DNA from: Pontiella desulfatans
GTDB lineage: Bacteria; Verrucomicrobiota; Kiritimatiellia; Kiritimatiellales; Pontiellaceae
Length of the DNA stretch: 64,000 nt
Assembly (NCBI RefSeq): GCF_900890425.1
Contig: NZ_CAAHFG010000001.1
Span: 4,092,001 to 4,156,000, forward strand
Direction of reading: 5' to 3'
Both the position numbers and the translations under genes were made by a program. The notes under the pieces were generated by a model. The model searched no databases and was not told where the DNA came from. It saw only the letters and a list, made by a program, of their open reading frames with translations. The stretch's first letter is position 1, and each line of letters opens with the position of its first letter. Positions 9,111 to 17,796 of the stretch are shown here, in pieces.

Positions 9111-9573
9111 TCTGCCCTCCCGTATGCCAGCAGTAATGCAGGTTAATTCATACGCACAGGCACCCTGCCTGCACTTTCCGGCATCGACAAACGGCAACGA
9201 ACCAGAACCAACCGGGCGACGGGCTGAGCGACCGTTCGGAATCCAGAGATTTCCGATCCGCTACCTTTCCGCTTCAGCCGTTGAGAACGGATACAACCCA
9301 GTCCACCGTTTGTCAAAACAATAAAGCCATGCAATTTAATTTCAATTTGACATCTTCTTTATCAAAAGAGTTGGAGCAAAGTTGCACCCTTCCGAAGTGT
9401 GTTCAATGCGTGGCAATGCTTGATGGTCCGCAACCGATCGCCCAGGCAACAGTCAGCCGCCGAATGGAGTGCCAACCGCGTCCAACCCCAAGCTTATTAA
9501 AACTAAAAAACAATTCCAATTTGATCACGCAAGACTTATCATCCCCGACAATTCAAGGAATAAGGAGTTGGTG
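9111..9573. other. Divergent intergenic region between fibre gene and subtilase
   Basis: A 463-bp spacer between two divergent secreted-protein genes. It carries leader copy 3 on the left. The middle (about 9315-9370) is AT-rich and could hold the promoters. AAGGAG at 9562-9567 is the ribosome-binding site of the subtilase gene. No further gene seen. Confidence 0.5.
9155..9173 (-). promoter_or_regulatory. Conserved leader inverted repeat, copy 3
   Basis: Dyad ACAGGC-ACCCT-GCCTGC ending 45 nt before the ATG at 9110, matching copies at 2609-2627 and 5039-5057. The sequence between dyad and start also retains GTTAATTC-like and GGGAGGGCAGA segments in common with copy 2. Confidence 0.6.
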
Positions 9574-11853
9574 GTGAAAAACGAAAATAGGTGCATATTG
9601 CTTTGCTTGTCCCTGTTTGCCGGCGCGGTATTTTGCCAGGCGGAGGAATACCGCTACCGGTTCAAGGGGGCTGAAGTTGCACTTCAACCGAGTGTCCGGC
9701 GGATTGTGCAGCAGGAACAGGCCGCCGCCGTGGAAACCGAGGCCGCTTGGCAACCGGTATTTGAGCTGGGCCTATCGACCTTCGTTCCAACCGACGAGGT
9801 GATCGTTGGATTCGAAGTCGCCACAACAACGGAGCAAGCGGAGCAGTTTTTGCAGCAATTTGGCGCCGACCAGGGCTTGGTCGCCATTAGTCACCACCGC
9901 AAAGACCGCTTTATCGTAACGATAGACAAACCATCCGGCGGGCGCGCATTCCCGGTTTCGGTCGCCCTTTCGGAGTTGGATGGAATCGAGTTCGCGGAAC
10001 CCAATTTCATGATTTTGCCGGAAGAGCGCAATGCCGCCTCCTCCGTTCCCCTTCTCCGCCCGGATCCAGCCCCGGCGCCGGCCTACGCCCTGGTTGAGGC
10101 GGCTAGCTCGCTGCCGGTCTGGACAACGCTGGCATCCCTCGACTTCGAATCCGGCCTCGGGGGGTGGACAAGCGAATCGAGGGGCACCTCCCCGGCAACG
10201 TGGTTTGGCACGTCCCACCGCTCCCACGGAGGTTCCTATTCGCTCTACTGCGCACAAAGCCACTACCCCGCGCCGGGACCGGCGGACAACAACATGTCGG
10301 CCTGGCTGGTTTCGCCCACGTACAATCTCGTCCCATATGAGGAAGTCTACATCGAGGCATGGTTCTACACCGTCAACCAAGTCGGCGGCGATTTCCCCAT
10401 GCTCTCGGTTTTCGACAATGCCTCCAGCTCGGCCGATGCCCGGGAGCTTTTCGTCGATCATACCGACGACATGACCCTCGACGAAACCACGCAAGACGGC
10501 TGGCGAAAAGTGCTGTACCGTGTCCCCCCCAACCTGCTCACGGAACAGACCTACTTTTGCTTCTCCTGGCAGTCCGACGGCAACGCCCCGCGCGAGGGAT
10601 GCTACCTCGACGACATCCGCCTCGTCGCCACAACCGATGTAGACCTCGCTCCACCGGGCAACGACCCCTACGCCGCGCGTCAATGGAGCCACCGCAACAC
10701 GGGCCAGATTGCCGGGCTGGGCAACGATGCCAACGACCTGCACACCCCCGAGGCCTGGTTGCTGGTGCCGGAAGTCTCCAGTAGCATTGTGCTCGCCATC
10801 GTCGATTCCGGCGTCGACCTCACCCATCCCGACCTGAACATCGTTGCGGGCTACGAGGACGACGGTTCCCCGGGCGGTGGCCCGCGGCACGAACACGGCA
10901 CCGCCTGCGCCGGCGAGGCCGGGGCCATCCGCAACAATGGAATTGGAGTGATCGGCACGGCCCCGGGCGTCGGGATCATGGCGGTCGCCTGCAACGATTC
11001 CACCGCCTCCCTGGCCAAGGGCATCGATGTGGCCGTGGCGAACGGCGCCAAAATCCTGAGCAACTCCTGGGGATGGAACGACGCCTATTCAACCGATATC
11101 GAGGACGCGATCGACGATGCCATCGCCGCCGGTTGCATCCTGCTTTTCGCCGCCGGCAACGGCCCGCTCACCTCCCCAAACAACTACCATGTGGCCTTTC
11201 CCGCCTCCCTGGCCACCAACCGGGCCATCATCTGCGTCGGGGGCTCCAGCCCCACCGACGAACCCGTGGGCGCAGCCAGTAGCGATGGGCAGTTTGACTG
11301 GGGATCGAGCTATGCGAACAACGGCGGCCCCGATGTGTGCGCCCCCACCACCTGGAGCTATACCACCGACATCCAGGGTTCCGGCGGATACAACTCCGGC
11401 AGCTCGGGCATCGACGCCGACTATACCCATGACTTTAGCGGAACCTCCTCCGCCACCCCGAAGGTGGCGGGCATCGTTGCGCTCATGCTGACCGCCAGTC
11501 CCTCGCTTACACCGGCCGAGGTCAAGGCCATCCTGCGCACCACGGCGGACGACATTGGCGAGCCCGGCTTCGACAACAAGACCGGCGCCGGTCGTGTCAA
11601 TGCATGGAGGGCGGTATCCGCCGTGCTCAACGACCAGTCCGTCCAGGCAAACCTTGTGGTGAACAATGGCATGGTCGAGATCGGCTTCCAGGGCAAGGCC
11701 TATCAAAGCTTTAAGCTTAGCGCTGCACCCAGCCTTGGTGCACAACAATGGATCGACCGGGCGCGCCTGACCCTCGATGGTGCCGGCAACGCATGGTTCA
11801 GCGAGCAGCTGCCAACCAACGACGCCCTCTTCTACAAGACCGCCGAACCCTGA
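9574..11853 (+). CDS. Secreted S8 subtilisin-like serine peptidase with inserted jelly-roll domain
   Basis: About 759 residues from GTG 9574, chosen because AAGGAG ends 6 nt upstream; GTG 9571 and an ATG at 9469 are also in frame. A signal peptide precedes a propeptide-like domain (DEVIVGFEVATTTEQAEQFL...). Then comes a jelly-roll domain of about 165 residues (LDFESGLGGWTSES...YLDDIRLV) resembling MAM/carbohydrate-binding folds, placed before the protease rather than after it. The catalytic triad is visible: Asp411 (VDSGVD), His441 (EHGTACAG) and Ser625 (FSGTSSATP), with the oxyanion Asn in FAAGNG. A short C-terminal beta domain ends the protein. Expected to act outside the cell or at its surface; substrate unknown. 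Confidence 0.9.
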   Translation: MKNENRCILLCLSLFAGAVFCQAEEYRYRFKGAEVALQPSVRRIVQQEQAAAVETEAAWQPVFELGLSTFVPTDEVIVGFEVATTTEQAEQFLQQFGADQGLVAISHHRKDRFIVTIDKPSGGRAFPVSVALSELDGIEFAEPNFMILPEERNAASSVPLLRPDPAPAPAYALVEAASSLPVWTTLASLDFESGLGGWTSESRGTSPATWFGTSHRSHGGSYSLYCAQSHYPAPGPADNNMSAWLVSPTYNLVPYEEVYIEAWFYTVNQVGGDFPMLSVFDNASSSADARELFVDHTDDMTLDETTQDGWRKVLYRVPPNLLTEQTYFCFSWQSDGNAPREGCYLDDIRLVATTDVDLAPPGNDPYAARQWSHRNTGQIAGLGNDANDLHTPEAWLLVPEVSSSIVLAIVDSGVDLTHPDLNIVAGYEDDGSPGGGPRHEHGTACAGEAGAIRNNGIGVIGTAPGVGIMAVACNDSTASLAKGIDVAVANGAKILSNSWGWNDAYSTDIEDAIDDAIAAGCILLFAAGNGPLTSPNNYHVAFPASLATNRAIICVGGSSPTDEPVGAASSDGQFDWGSSYANNGGPDVCAPTTWSYTTDIQGSGGYNSGSSGIDADYTHDFSGTSSATPKVAGIVALMLTASPSLTPAEVKAILRTTADDIGEPGFDNKTGAGRVNAWRAVSAVLNDQSVQANLVVNNGMVEIGFQGKAYQSFKLSAAPSLGAQQWIDRARLTLDGAGNAWFSEQLPTNDALFYKTAEP

Positions 11854-11866
11854 TGATAACGTCTAT

Positions 11867-12460
11867 TCAACGCTTGCGCATCAGGCAAATCCAGGCACGC
11901 GGTGGCGTTTGCTGGTCGGAGCCGAACAGCCCCGATTTCAAGGAGAGGATTTCAAAATAGGGTTCAACGAAGGATGCCAGCTCCACGGCCGAGAGCTGGG
12001 GCGGCCCCACGTCCCGCTTCGGCTCGTCCGCATTGCCCACCAGCGAGAGCCACAAGCCTCCCTGCTCCAGCAAGCCGCCCACCCTTTCGGCAAAGGCCTT
12101 TCTTCCAAGTGCATCCGGAATGCTATGCAGGCAGCCTCGGTCGAACGCGAATCCAAACGGGACCGATGGCATGTGGCCTGCCAGGAAATCAGCAACGATG
12201 AAGTGGCACCGAGCTCCGGCGATTTCGGCTTTGGCGTTCGCAAACCGGACTGCCGTTGTGGAGAGATCGCAACCCACAACATCGAATCCTTGTTCCGCCA
12301 GCCAAATGGCGTTGTCGCCCGTTCCGCATCCGATGTCCAGCACCCGGCATGGCTTGATTCCCGCACCGGCCACGGTTTCGACCAGATTAAAATCAACCAT
12401 GCCATGATCCCAAGGGAGATCCCCCGACTGGTATCGCTCTTCAAACCTACTTTCCATCAC
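11867..12460 (-). CDS. Class I SAM-dependent methyltransferase
   Basis: 197 residues. Motif I is VLDIGCGTGDNAIWLA, motif II ends VVGCDLS with the acidic residue that binds the SAM ribose, and ADFL and FDRGCLHS follow. The short length and the WDHG opening (LPWDHGMVDF) fit the TPMT/TehB-like branch that methylates small thiols, metalloids or similar compounds. The substrate cannot be read from sequence. The 5' end overlaps the 3' end of the beta-propeller gene upstream by 14 bp, so the two are cotranscribed. The 3' end is convergent with the subtilase, 13 bp away. Confidence 0.8.
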   Translation of the reverse strand: MMESRFEERYQSGDLPWDHGMVDFNLVETVAGAGIKPCRVLDIGCGTGDNAIWLAEQGFDVVGCDLSTTAVRFANAKAEIAGARCHFIVADFLAGHMPSVPFGFAFDRGCLHSIPDALGRKAFAERVGGLLEQGGLWLSLVGNADEPKRDVGPPQLSAVELASFVEPYFEILSLKSGLFGSDQQTPPRAWICLMRKR

Positions 12461-13796
12461 TCTGCTCCTGTCTTATTGGTTTTAGAACGATGCAAATTAA
12501 ACCAGGCTCGATTCCATTGCCCGGAAGGTTTTGGCAGATGTAGGCCCGACCATCGCCAAGCACCGGTGCCGTCCAGGTTTGGTCGGCCTTGAACAAGCGG
12601 CGCGAGGAAAGGATCGTGCAGCCCTCCGGCGTTAGCTTCATCCAGGCCAGCAGTCCGTTTTCGCCAAGGCAGAGGAACCGGCCATCGGCATGGACCAGCG
12701 AGCCAATGCCGAATCCGCCCTCGCCCGGTGGCGGGCGATATTTGCTTGCACCGTATGTCCCGGTTTCCGGCGATTCAAATGCTGCGTCGCCCACCTTCGG
12801 AACCACACGCCAAACCCGCTCCCCCGTTTTCCAGTCCATGCAAACGAGCTTGTTGTTGGCGAAGCCATAGAGATGGCCATCCACCAAAATCGGCGTGGCC
12901 CAGTGCGAGGCATAGGCCTTGGTACGGTAGACTTCCTTGAAGGTGAAATCCGGCAACACCTCCAGCATCACCCCGCCGACATCGTAGGACGACGAGATGA
13001 AAATCCGGTTGCCGTCCACCACCGGCGTCGAGGCATTCACCGAGGCATGGCGTGGACTGCGCCATGCAAAGCGGTCGTGGATTTTACCGGAGGACGGATC
13101 GATGCAGAGCAATCCACCCACCGGCGGATTGGACTCGCCGCCGGCAAACACCAGCAAGACGCGTTGCCCATGCATCGTGGCCGCAACCGGACTCGCATAG
13201 CTCCGCCCCCATTGGTCGCCGGAAACCCATTGCGTCTTGCCGGTCATCTTGTCGAAGGCCGCCACGCACTTCCCCATGCCGAGGTTGATGATGACGGAAT
13301 CCCCTTCAATCAGCGGCGAGGGGGTGAAGCCAAAAAACTCCGTATCGAGTTTAAACTCCTCAATCAGCTTCCGCCGCCACAACCGTTTTCCGTCCGTGAG
13401 TTGATGGCAGCAGAGGATGCCCTGCGCACCCAGGGTGTAGACGCGGCCGCCCTCGATGGAAGGGCTGGCGCGCGGACCGGAGAGATAATTGAAACGGTCG
13501 CGGTAGGTGGTTGGAACTTCATCCGCCCAAAGCGGCTTGCCCGTGGCGGTGTCCAGGCACTCGATCCGTTCCACGTCCCCGAAGCGGCCATGGTGGATCA
13601 GGCGGTCGCCGAGAATGGATGGCGCGGAATAGCTCTCGCCGCGCGGATGCACCCAGGCCACCTCGACCTTCGACAGATCGGTTTCCAGCCCAGCCTCACT
13701 GGATTTGCCATCGCACCCCGCCCCCAGAAACCGCGGCCAGTCGGCCTGGGCGACCGTTGCCATTGCCATCAACGTGATCAATATCCTGATTGACAT
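12447..13796 (-). CDS. Secreted PQQ-binding-like beta-propeller protein
   Basis: About 449 residues from ATG 13796 (MSIRILITLMAMATVAQA signal peptide); ATG 13811 is in frame and possible. Mature sequence starts DWPRFLGAGCDGKSSE, typical of the Trp-docking PQQ-like repeat proteins abundant in PVC bacteria. Repeating blades with L-x-C-x-D-x-x-T-G-K or similar (CLDTATGKPLW, CIDPSSGKIHD, CMDWKTGERVW) follow. These proteins use the BamB/quinoprotein fold, but no quinone ligand set is evident, so an enzymatic role is not claimed. A longer frame to 14192 overlaps the acylphosphatase gene on the other strand and is rejected. Confidence 0.8.
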   Translation of the reverse strand: MSIRILITLMAMATVAQADWPRFLGAGCDGKSSEAGLETDLSKVEVAWVHPRGESYSAPSILGDRLIHHGRFGDVERIECLDTATGKPLWADEVPTTYRDRFNYLSGPRASPSIEGGRVYTLGAQGILCCHQLTDGKRLWRRKLIEEFKLDTEFFGFTPSPLIEGDSVIINLGMGKCVAAFDKMTGKTQWVSGDQWGRSYASPVAATMHGQRVLLVFAGGESNPPVGGLLCIDPSSGKIHDRFAWRSPRHASVNASTPVVDGNRIFISSSYDVGGVMLEVLPDFTFKEVYRTKAYASHWATPILVDGHLYGFANNKLVCMDWKTGERVWRVVPKVGDAAFESPETGTYGASKYRPPPGEGGFGIGSLVHADGRFLCLGENGLLAWMKLTPEGCTILSSRRLFKADQTWTAPVLGDGRAYICQNLPGNGIEPGLICIVLKPIRQEQSDGK

Positions 13797-13889
13797 GGCG
13801 TTATTCTGCATGTTTAGCGAGCAGGACAAATCCTTTTTTCCAAGTATTGGAACTTTGAAGTCGTCCATGGGATGCGATATAAACAAGCC

Positions 13890-14180
13890 ATGGGTTCCGG
13901 TGGTTCCAGCAAACGGATGCGCGCGGTTTTTTCCGGCAGGGTTCAAGGCGTCGGCTTCCGCTACACGGTTTGCCGAGCCGCCGAAGCGTTTGACGTGACG
14001 GGTTTTGTCCGTAACCTTTGGGACGGCGATGTGGAGTTGGTTTCCGAGGGAGCCGAGCAGGAGCTGGTCGGTTTGCTCCATGCGGTCCGGGGCTCGTGCC
14101 TTCGCAGGAACATCACGGCGGAGCAGGTGCGCTGGGAAGCGGCGACCGGAGAATTTGACAGGTTTGGAATTACGTATTAA
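13890..14180 (+). CDS. Acylphosphatase
   Basis: 96 residues. It hydrolyses the carboxyl-phosphate bond of acyl phosphates. Signature VFSGRVQGVGFRYTV carries the catalytic Arg (GFR), and GFVRNLWDGDVEL carries the catalytic Asn (RN). Length fits the family (about 90). Start codons at 13872, 13890 and 13917 are all in frame and none has a strong ribosome-binding site; 13890 keeps the basic residues before the first strand. The stop codon overlaps the next ATG (TAATG), so translation is coupled to the phosphoesterase gene. Confidence 0.85.
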   Translation: MGSGGSSKRMRAVFSGRVQGVGFRYTVCRAAEAFDVTGFVRNLWDGDVELVSEGAEQELVGLLHAVRGSCLRRNITAEQVRWEAATGEFDRFGITY

Positions 14181-14902
14181 TGAAATATGCAATCTTAGGT
14201 GACATCCACGCCAACCTTGAGGCGCTCAAGGCGGTGCTGAAGGATGCAGATGAACAAGGGGTTACGCATTATGCCTGCACCGGCGACGTGGTGGGCTATA
14301 ACGCGGACCCCAAGGCATGCCTGCAAATGATCCGCACCCTCAAATGCAAGATCGTCCAGGGCAACCACGACTACTATGCCGCGTGCAACGAGTCGATGGA
14401 GCTGTTCACCCCGATGGCCCAGAAGAGCATCCGCTGGACGCGGAAGCAACTCTCCCCCTTCGAGCGCAAGCACCTGCGCCACCTGCCGCTCATCATCGAC
14501 ATCGAAAATTTCACCATCGTACACAGCTCGCTAAGCAATCCCCACCGCTGGAACTATATCTTCAAGCGGAAAGCGGCCGATTCGAATTTCCGGAACCAGT
14601 TCAACCAGGTTTGCTTTTTTGGCCACACCCATGTTCCCCTCGCCTTCGTCAAGGGAACATCCATCGAGAAGGGGTTCTACGAAACCCTGGAAGTGAAGCC
14701 GGGATTCCAATATCTGGTGAATGTCGGCAGCGTTGGCCAACCGCGCGACCGAAACCCCAAATCGGCCTATGTGATCTACGACCTCGACAACCAGCTCATT
14801 ACCATCCGGCGCATCGAGTATGACATGACCGAAACCCAGAAAAAGATCCGTGCGGCCGGCCTCCCCTTCCGCAACGCGCTCCGCCTCGCCAACGGGCGTT
14901 GA
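14180..14902 (+). CDS. Calcineurin-like metallophosphoesterase (YfcE/MJ0936 type)
   Basis: 240 residues with the full dinuclear-metal motif set: GDIHAN (residues 8-13), GDVVGYN, GNHDYY, HSSL and GHTHVP, then the conserved NVGSVGQPRD. This is the small standalone phosphodiesterase/phosphatase family. Substrate not predictable. The start overlaps the acylphosphatase stop (TAATG), suggesting a two-gene operon. Confidence 0.9.
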   Translation: MKYAILGDIHANLEALKAVLKDADEQGVTHYACTGDVVGYNADPKACLQMIRTLKCKIVQGNHDYYAACNESMELFTPMAQKSIRWTRKQLSPFERKHLRHLPLIIDIENFTIVHSSLSNPHRWNYIFKRKAADSNFRNQFNQVCFFGHTHVPLAFVKGTSIEKGFYETLEVKPGFQYLVNVGSVGQPRDRNPKSAYVIYDLDNQLITIRRIEYDMTETQKKIRAAGLPFRNALRLANGR

Positions 14903-14904
14903 GT

Positions 14905-15630
14905 TTAGCGAGCAATGGAAACTGCACGGGGCTTGGAATCGTTGCCGGTCAGGTGGGCATTCAAGAGAGCCGTTGCAATGCCAAGGTCGGCTTTGCTTCT
15001 GATTTTCATGTTGGCGTAGCCCGCCTCCACCATGTACACCTCCGAGGAATCGGGAACAAACTCCGATTCGTCGTCGACAATCTTTACACCGCGGGTCTTG
15101 GGGTCGATGATTTTTTTCAGTACGTCGGCCTTGAACGCCTGCGGGGTTTGCGCAGACCAGACCGTATTGCGGTCGAGCGTCTCGGAAACCCGCATGCCCT
15201 TGGGGGTATATTTCGTTGCGTCGGGTATCTTGTGGGCGGCAATGGAGCATCCATAGCGCTTGGCGCCTTTGATGGTCTCGGCCAGCACGGTCTTGGAGAG
15301 GAACGGGCGGGATGCCTCGTGAATCACAACCACGGAGGGTTCCGTCTGGATCTTGCTGAAAACCGTGCGCAGGGTGCTCAGGCGGTTCACTCCGCCAACC
15401 ACCACCCCCCTCACCTTGGTGCAACCGAAGCGCTTGATGACATGGATGGTGGCATCCACCCGATCTTTCCCAACCACCACGACTACGCTATCGATGACCG
15501 AGGCCTCTTCGAGGGTTTTCAACGAATGGGCCAGGATCGGGCTATCGCCCAAGGTAAGAAATGCCGCCTCCGTCCCCGGCGCAATCTCCTCTTCCTTTCC
15601 GCACGCAACCACTATTGCCATTGTATTCAT
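14905..15630 (-). CDS. IspD-like nucleotidyltransferase family protein, divergent active site
   Basis: 241 residues from ATG 15630, with GGAGGAG upstream. The overall pattern is that of 2-C-methyl-D-erythritol 4-phosphate cytidylyltransferase (MEP pathway): IHEASRPFLS for HDAARPF, WSAQTPQAF for TPQxF, and DDESEF for DDA. The N-terminal nucleotide-binding loop is badly degraded: ACGKEEEIAPGTEAAF stands where AAGxGxRM...PKQ is expected, so the conserved Arg and Lys are missing. It could be a degenerate IspD, a TarI/IspD-like enzyme of altered specificity, or a non-catalytic homologue. I therefore withhold the symbol. Convergent with the phosphoesterase gene, 2 bp apart. Confidence 0.65.
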   Translation of the reverse strand: MNTMAIVVACGKEEEIAPGTEAAFLTLGDSPILAHSLKTLEEASVIDSVVVVVGKDRVDATIHVIKRFGCTKVRGVVVGGVNRLSTLRTVFSKIQTEPSVVVIHEASRPFLSKTVLAETIKGAKRYGCSIAAHKIPDATKYTPKGMRVSETLDRNTVWSAQTPQAFKADVLKKIIDPKTRGVKIVDDESEFVPDSSEVYMVEAGYANMKIRSKADLGIATALLNAHLTGNDSKPRAVSIAR

Positions 15631-15761
15631 ATAGCTCCTCCACACCCATGTGATGCAACTGTCGAATTAACAGCAATTTACAAGCTTAAAAAGATAAGGT
15701 CAAGAATTATACCGAGCGATATTTACTTTCAATTCCATCCGGAAAAACGCACGATCCGTCC

Positions 15762-16124
15762 ATGGAAAACCCCCTTAAAACACAGCTTTTGTACGACGGG
15801 AACTGCCCTATTTGCTGCCGGAAGGTGGCCTTTATCGAACGACGGGACGCCAAACGCTCCCTGGAATTCATCGACATCCGGGCCCCGGATTTCAAAGCGG
15901 AGGATACCGGCATTGAATTCCAGACACTGGAAACACGAATCCATGCGGTTTTGCCCGACGGCTCCATGGCATCGGGCATGGAGGCGGTTAGGGCGGCCTA
16001 TCGGGCCATTGGGCTCGGGTGGTTGGTTTCCCCAACAGGCTGGCCCATTTTGCGAATCGTCTTCGATGCGCTCTACCGCCTTGTTGCACAAAACCGGATG
16101 CTTATTAGCCGTTTTATCCGATGA
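15762..16124 (+). CDS. DCC family thiol-disulfide oxidoreductase-like protein (DUF393)
   Basis: 120 residues. The N-terminus LLYDGNCPICCRKV carries the DxxCxxC signature that names the DCC family, which resembles thioredoxin-fold redox proteins; function is poorly defined. A conserved G-S-x-x-x-G-x-x-A segment (DGSMASGMEAVRAAY) and a basic C-terminus also fit. Monocistronic by spacing. Confidence 0.85.
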   Translation: MENPLKTQLLYDGNCPICCRKVAFIERRDAKRSLEFIDIRAPDFKAEDTGIEFQTLETRIHAVLPDGSMASGMEAVRAAYRAIGLGWLVSPTGWPILRIVFDALYRLVAQNRMLISRFIR

Positions 16125-16126
16125 GG

Positions 16127-16154
16127 CCAAGCACACTTGCGCAAGTGTGCTTGG
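16127..16154. repeat. 28-bp perfect palindrome
   Basis: CCAAGCACACTTGC followed immediately by its exact reverse complement, 2 bp after the DCC gene stop. With no loop it would extrude as a cruciform or act as a bidirectional hairpin in RNA. No T-tract follows, so a standard terminator is not claimed. Confidence 0.8.
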
Positions 16155-16170
16155 GAAGTCGGGCCGATAC

Positions 16171-16188
16171 CACACCTGCACAGGTGTG
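16171..16188. repeat. Second short dyad (CACACCTG / CAGGTGTG)
   Basis: 8-bp perfect arms with a 2-nt centre, 16 bp after the 28-bp palindrome. Both dyads alternate purine/pyrimidine-rich CACAC and GTGTG blocks and may be one extragenic palindromic unit. Confidence 0.65.
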
Positions 16189-16270
16189 AAACGCAGTAAG
16201 AAGCAACCTGCATAGCCACCTGTTGCACAACATCTTGTGCCGCGCTAACACAACCCCCACAAATTGCGGG

Positions 16271-16299
16271 TTGACTTGGATTGGTTGCTGAAGCAAAAT
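16271..16299 (+). promoter_or_regulatory. Possible promoter of the PhoH gene
   Basis: TTGACT, 17 bp, CAAAAT in an AT-richer stretch about 105 bp before the preferred PhoH start. It is a reasonable -35 match with a weak -10. Confidence 0.3.
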
Positions 16300-16404
16300 T
16301 TATGCGTATTAGGCGAGTAAACGATGCGAAACCCACGGGTGGAAAGGAGGCGTAAGCCCGAAGGAACCGAACCCAACCGAAAACACGAAAGGTTTAACAG
16401 CAAC

Positions 16405-17727
16405 ATGACCCTGAAGAAGATCTTTGTTCTCGATACCAACGTAATCCTCCACGACAGCAGCTGCATCAACCAATTTGGCGAACACGACATCGTCATCCCG
16501 ATCACCGTCCTCGAAGAGCTGGACAATTTCAAGAAAGGCAACGACTCGCTGAACTTCCATGCCCGCGAGTTTGCACGCACCCTCGACTCGCTGGCCGAAG
16601 ACAAACTTTTCAATGGCGGGGTTCCCATTGGAACCGGGCGCGGGAAAATCAGCATCAAGCTCGATCGCCAGTTCGACGACGATATTTCCGCCAACTTTTC
16701 CGATAAGAAAAAACCCGACCACCATATCCTGAACATCGGCTACCAGGTGGCCAAGGAGTTTGCAGACCGGGAGGTGACGCTGGTTACCAAGGACGTCAAC
16801 CTGCGCATGAAGGCCAAGGCGGTCGGCTTGATGGCACAGGACTATAAAAACGACCATGTTTCAGATATCCTGCAGCTCTACACCGGCACCCGCATCGAGG
16901 AGAACGTCGATCCTGAACTGATCAACCTGATGTACACGCCGCCCTACGAGTTTCCCGCTGCCGAACTCACGGTCGAGCGCCCGCTTGTGCCCAACGAATA
17001 CCTGATCCTCCGCGGCGAACGGAAATCAGCGCTGGCCGTCTATGATGACGAACTGAATGTGATCAAACATGTCGACAAAGTCCCGGCCTTTGGCATCTCC
17101 CCGCGCAACTCCGAGCAGACCTACGCGCTCGATGCCATCCTTAACGACAACGTCCGGCTCGTCAGCCTGACGGGCAAGGCCGGCACCGGGAAAACCCTCA
17201 TCGCCCTGGCCGGGGCACTGAAACGGAAGAAAAGCTATCGCCAGATTCTGATGGCGCGTCCAATCGTGGCGCTGAGCAACAAGGACATCGGCTTCCTGCC
17301 GGGCGACATCAAGTCGAAACTCGATCCCTACATGAAGCCGTTGTTCGACAATCTTGCCGTCATCGAACACGCCCAGGGCGATACGAAGCGCAGCCAGGTT
17401 TCCAAGCTGGTCGATGACAACAAGCTGATCATCGAGCCGCTCTCCTATATCCGCGGGCGCAGTCTTGTGAACACGTTCTTCATCATCGACGAAGCACAGA
17501 ACCTCACCCCGCACGAAATAAAGACCATCATCACCCGCGCGGGCGAAGGGACGAAGATTGTGTTTACCGGCGACATCTTCCAGATCGACCACCCCTACCT
17601 GGACAGCCACTCGAATGGCTTGAGCTACCTGATCGAAAAAATGATGGGGCAACGGCTCTATGCGCACGTCAACCTGACCAAGGGCGAGCGCTCCGAGCTG
17701 GCCGATCTTGCGGGATCGTTGCTTTAG
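16405..17727 (+). CDS. PhoH family ATPase with N-terminal PIN domain
   Basis: About 440 residues from ATG 16405 (MTLKKIFVLDTNVILHD); an in-frame ATG at 16324 adds an unconserved basic tail. Residues 1-140 are a PIN domain with acidic residues of the RNase site (DTNV, EELD, TKDVN). Residues 225-440 are the PhoH ATPase: Walker A GKAGTGKT (257-264, Lys263) and Walker B FIIDEAQNLTP, with downstream GDIFQID. This PIN-PhoH fusion is the PhoH2/YlaK type, a predicted ATP-driven RNA helicase-nuclease. No antitoxin-like small gene precedes it. Confidence 0.9.
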   Translation: MTLKKIFVLDTNVILHDSSCINQFGEHDIVIPITVLEELDNFKKGNDSLNFHAREFARTLDSLAEDKLFNGGVPIGTGRGKISIKLDRQFDDDISANFSDKKKPDHHILNIGYQVAKEFADREVTLVTKDVNLRMKAKAVGLMAQDYKNDHVSDILQLYTGTRIEENVDPELINLMYTPPYEFPAAELTVERPLVPNEYLILRGERKSALAVYDDELNVIKHVDKVPAFGISPRNSEQTYALDAILNDNVRLVSLTGKAGTGKTLIALAGALKRKKSYRQILMARPIVALSNKDIGFLPGDIKSKLDPYMKPLFDNLAVIEHAQGDTKRSQVSKLVDDNKLIIEPLSYIRGRSLVNTFFIIDEAQNLTPHEIKTIITRAGEGTKIVFTGDIFQIDHPYLDSHSNGLSYLIEKMMGQRLYAHVNLTKGERSELADLAGSLL

Positions 17728-17796
17728 AACCGAAGCGCGTCCCTTCCGGCGCCGACCAATAGGCGGATAAACCACCCCGATTCGTTCAGCCATGCA

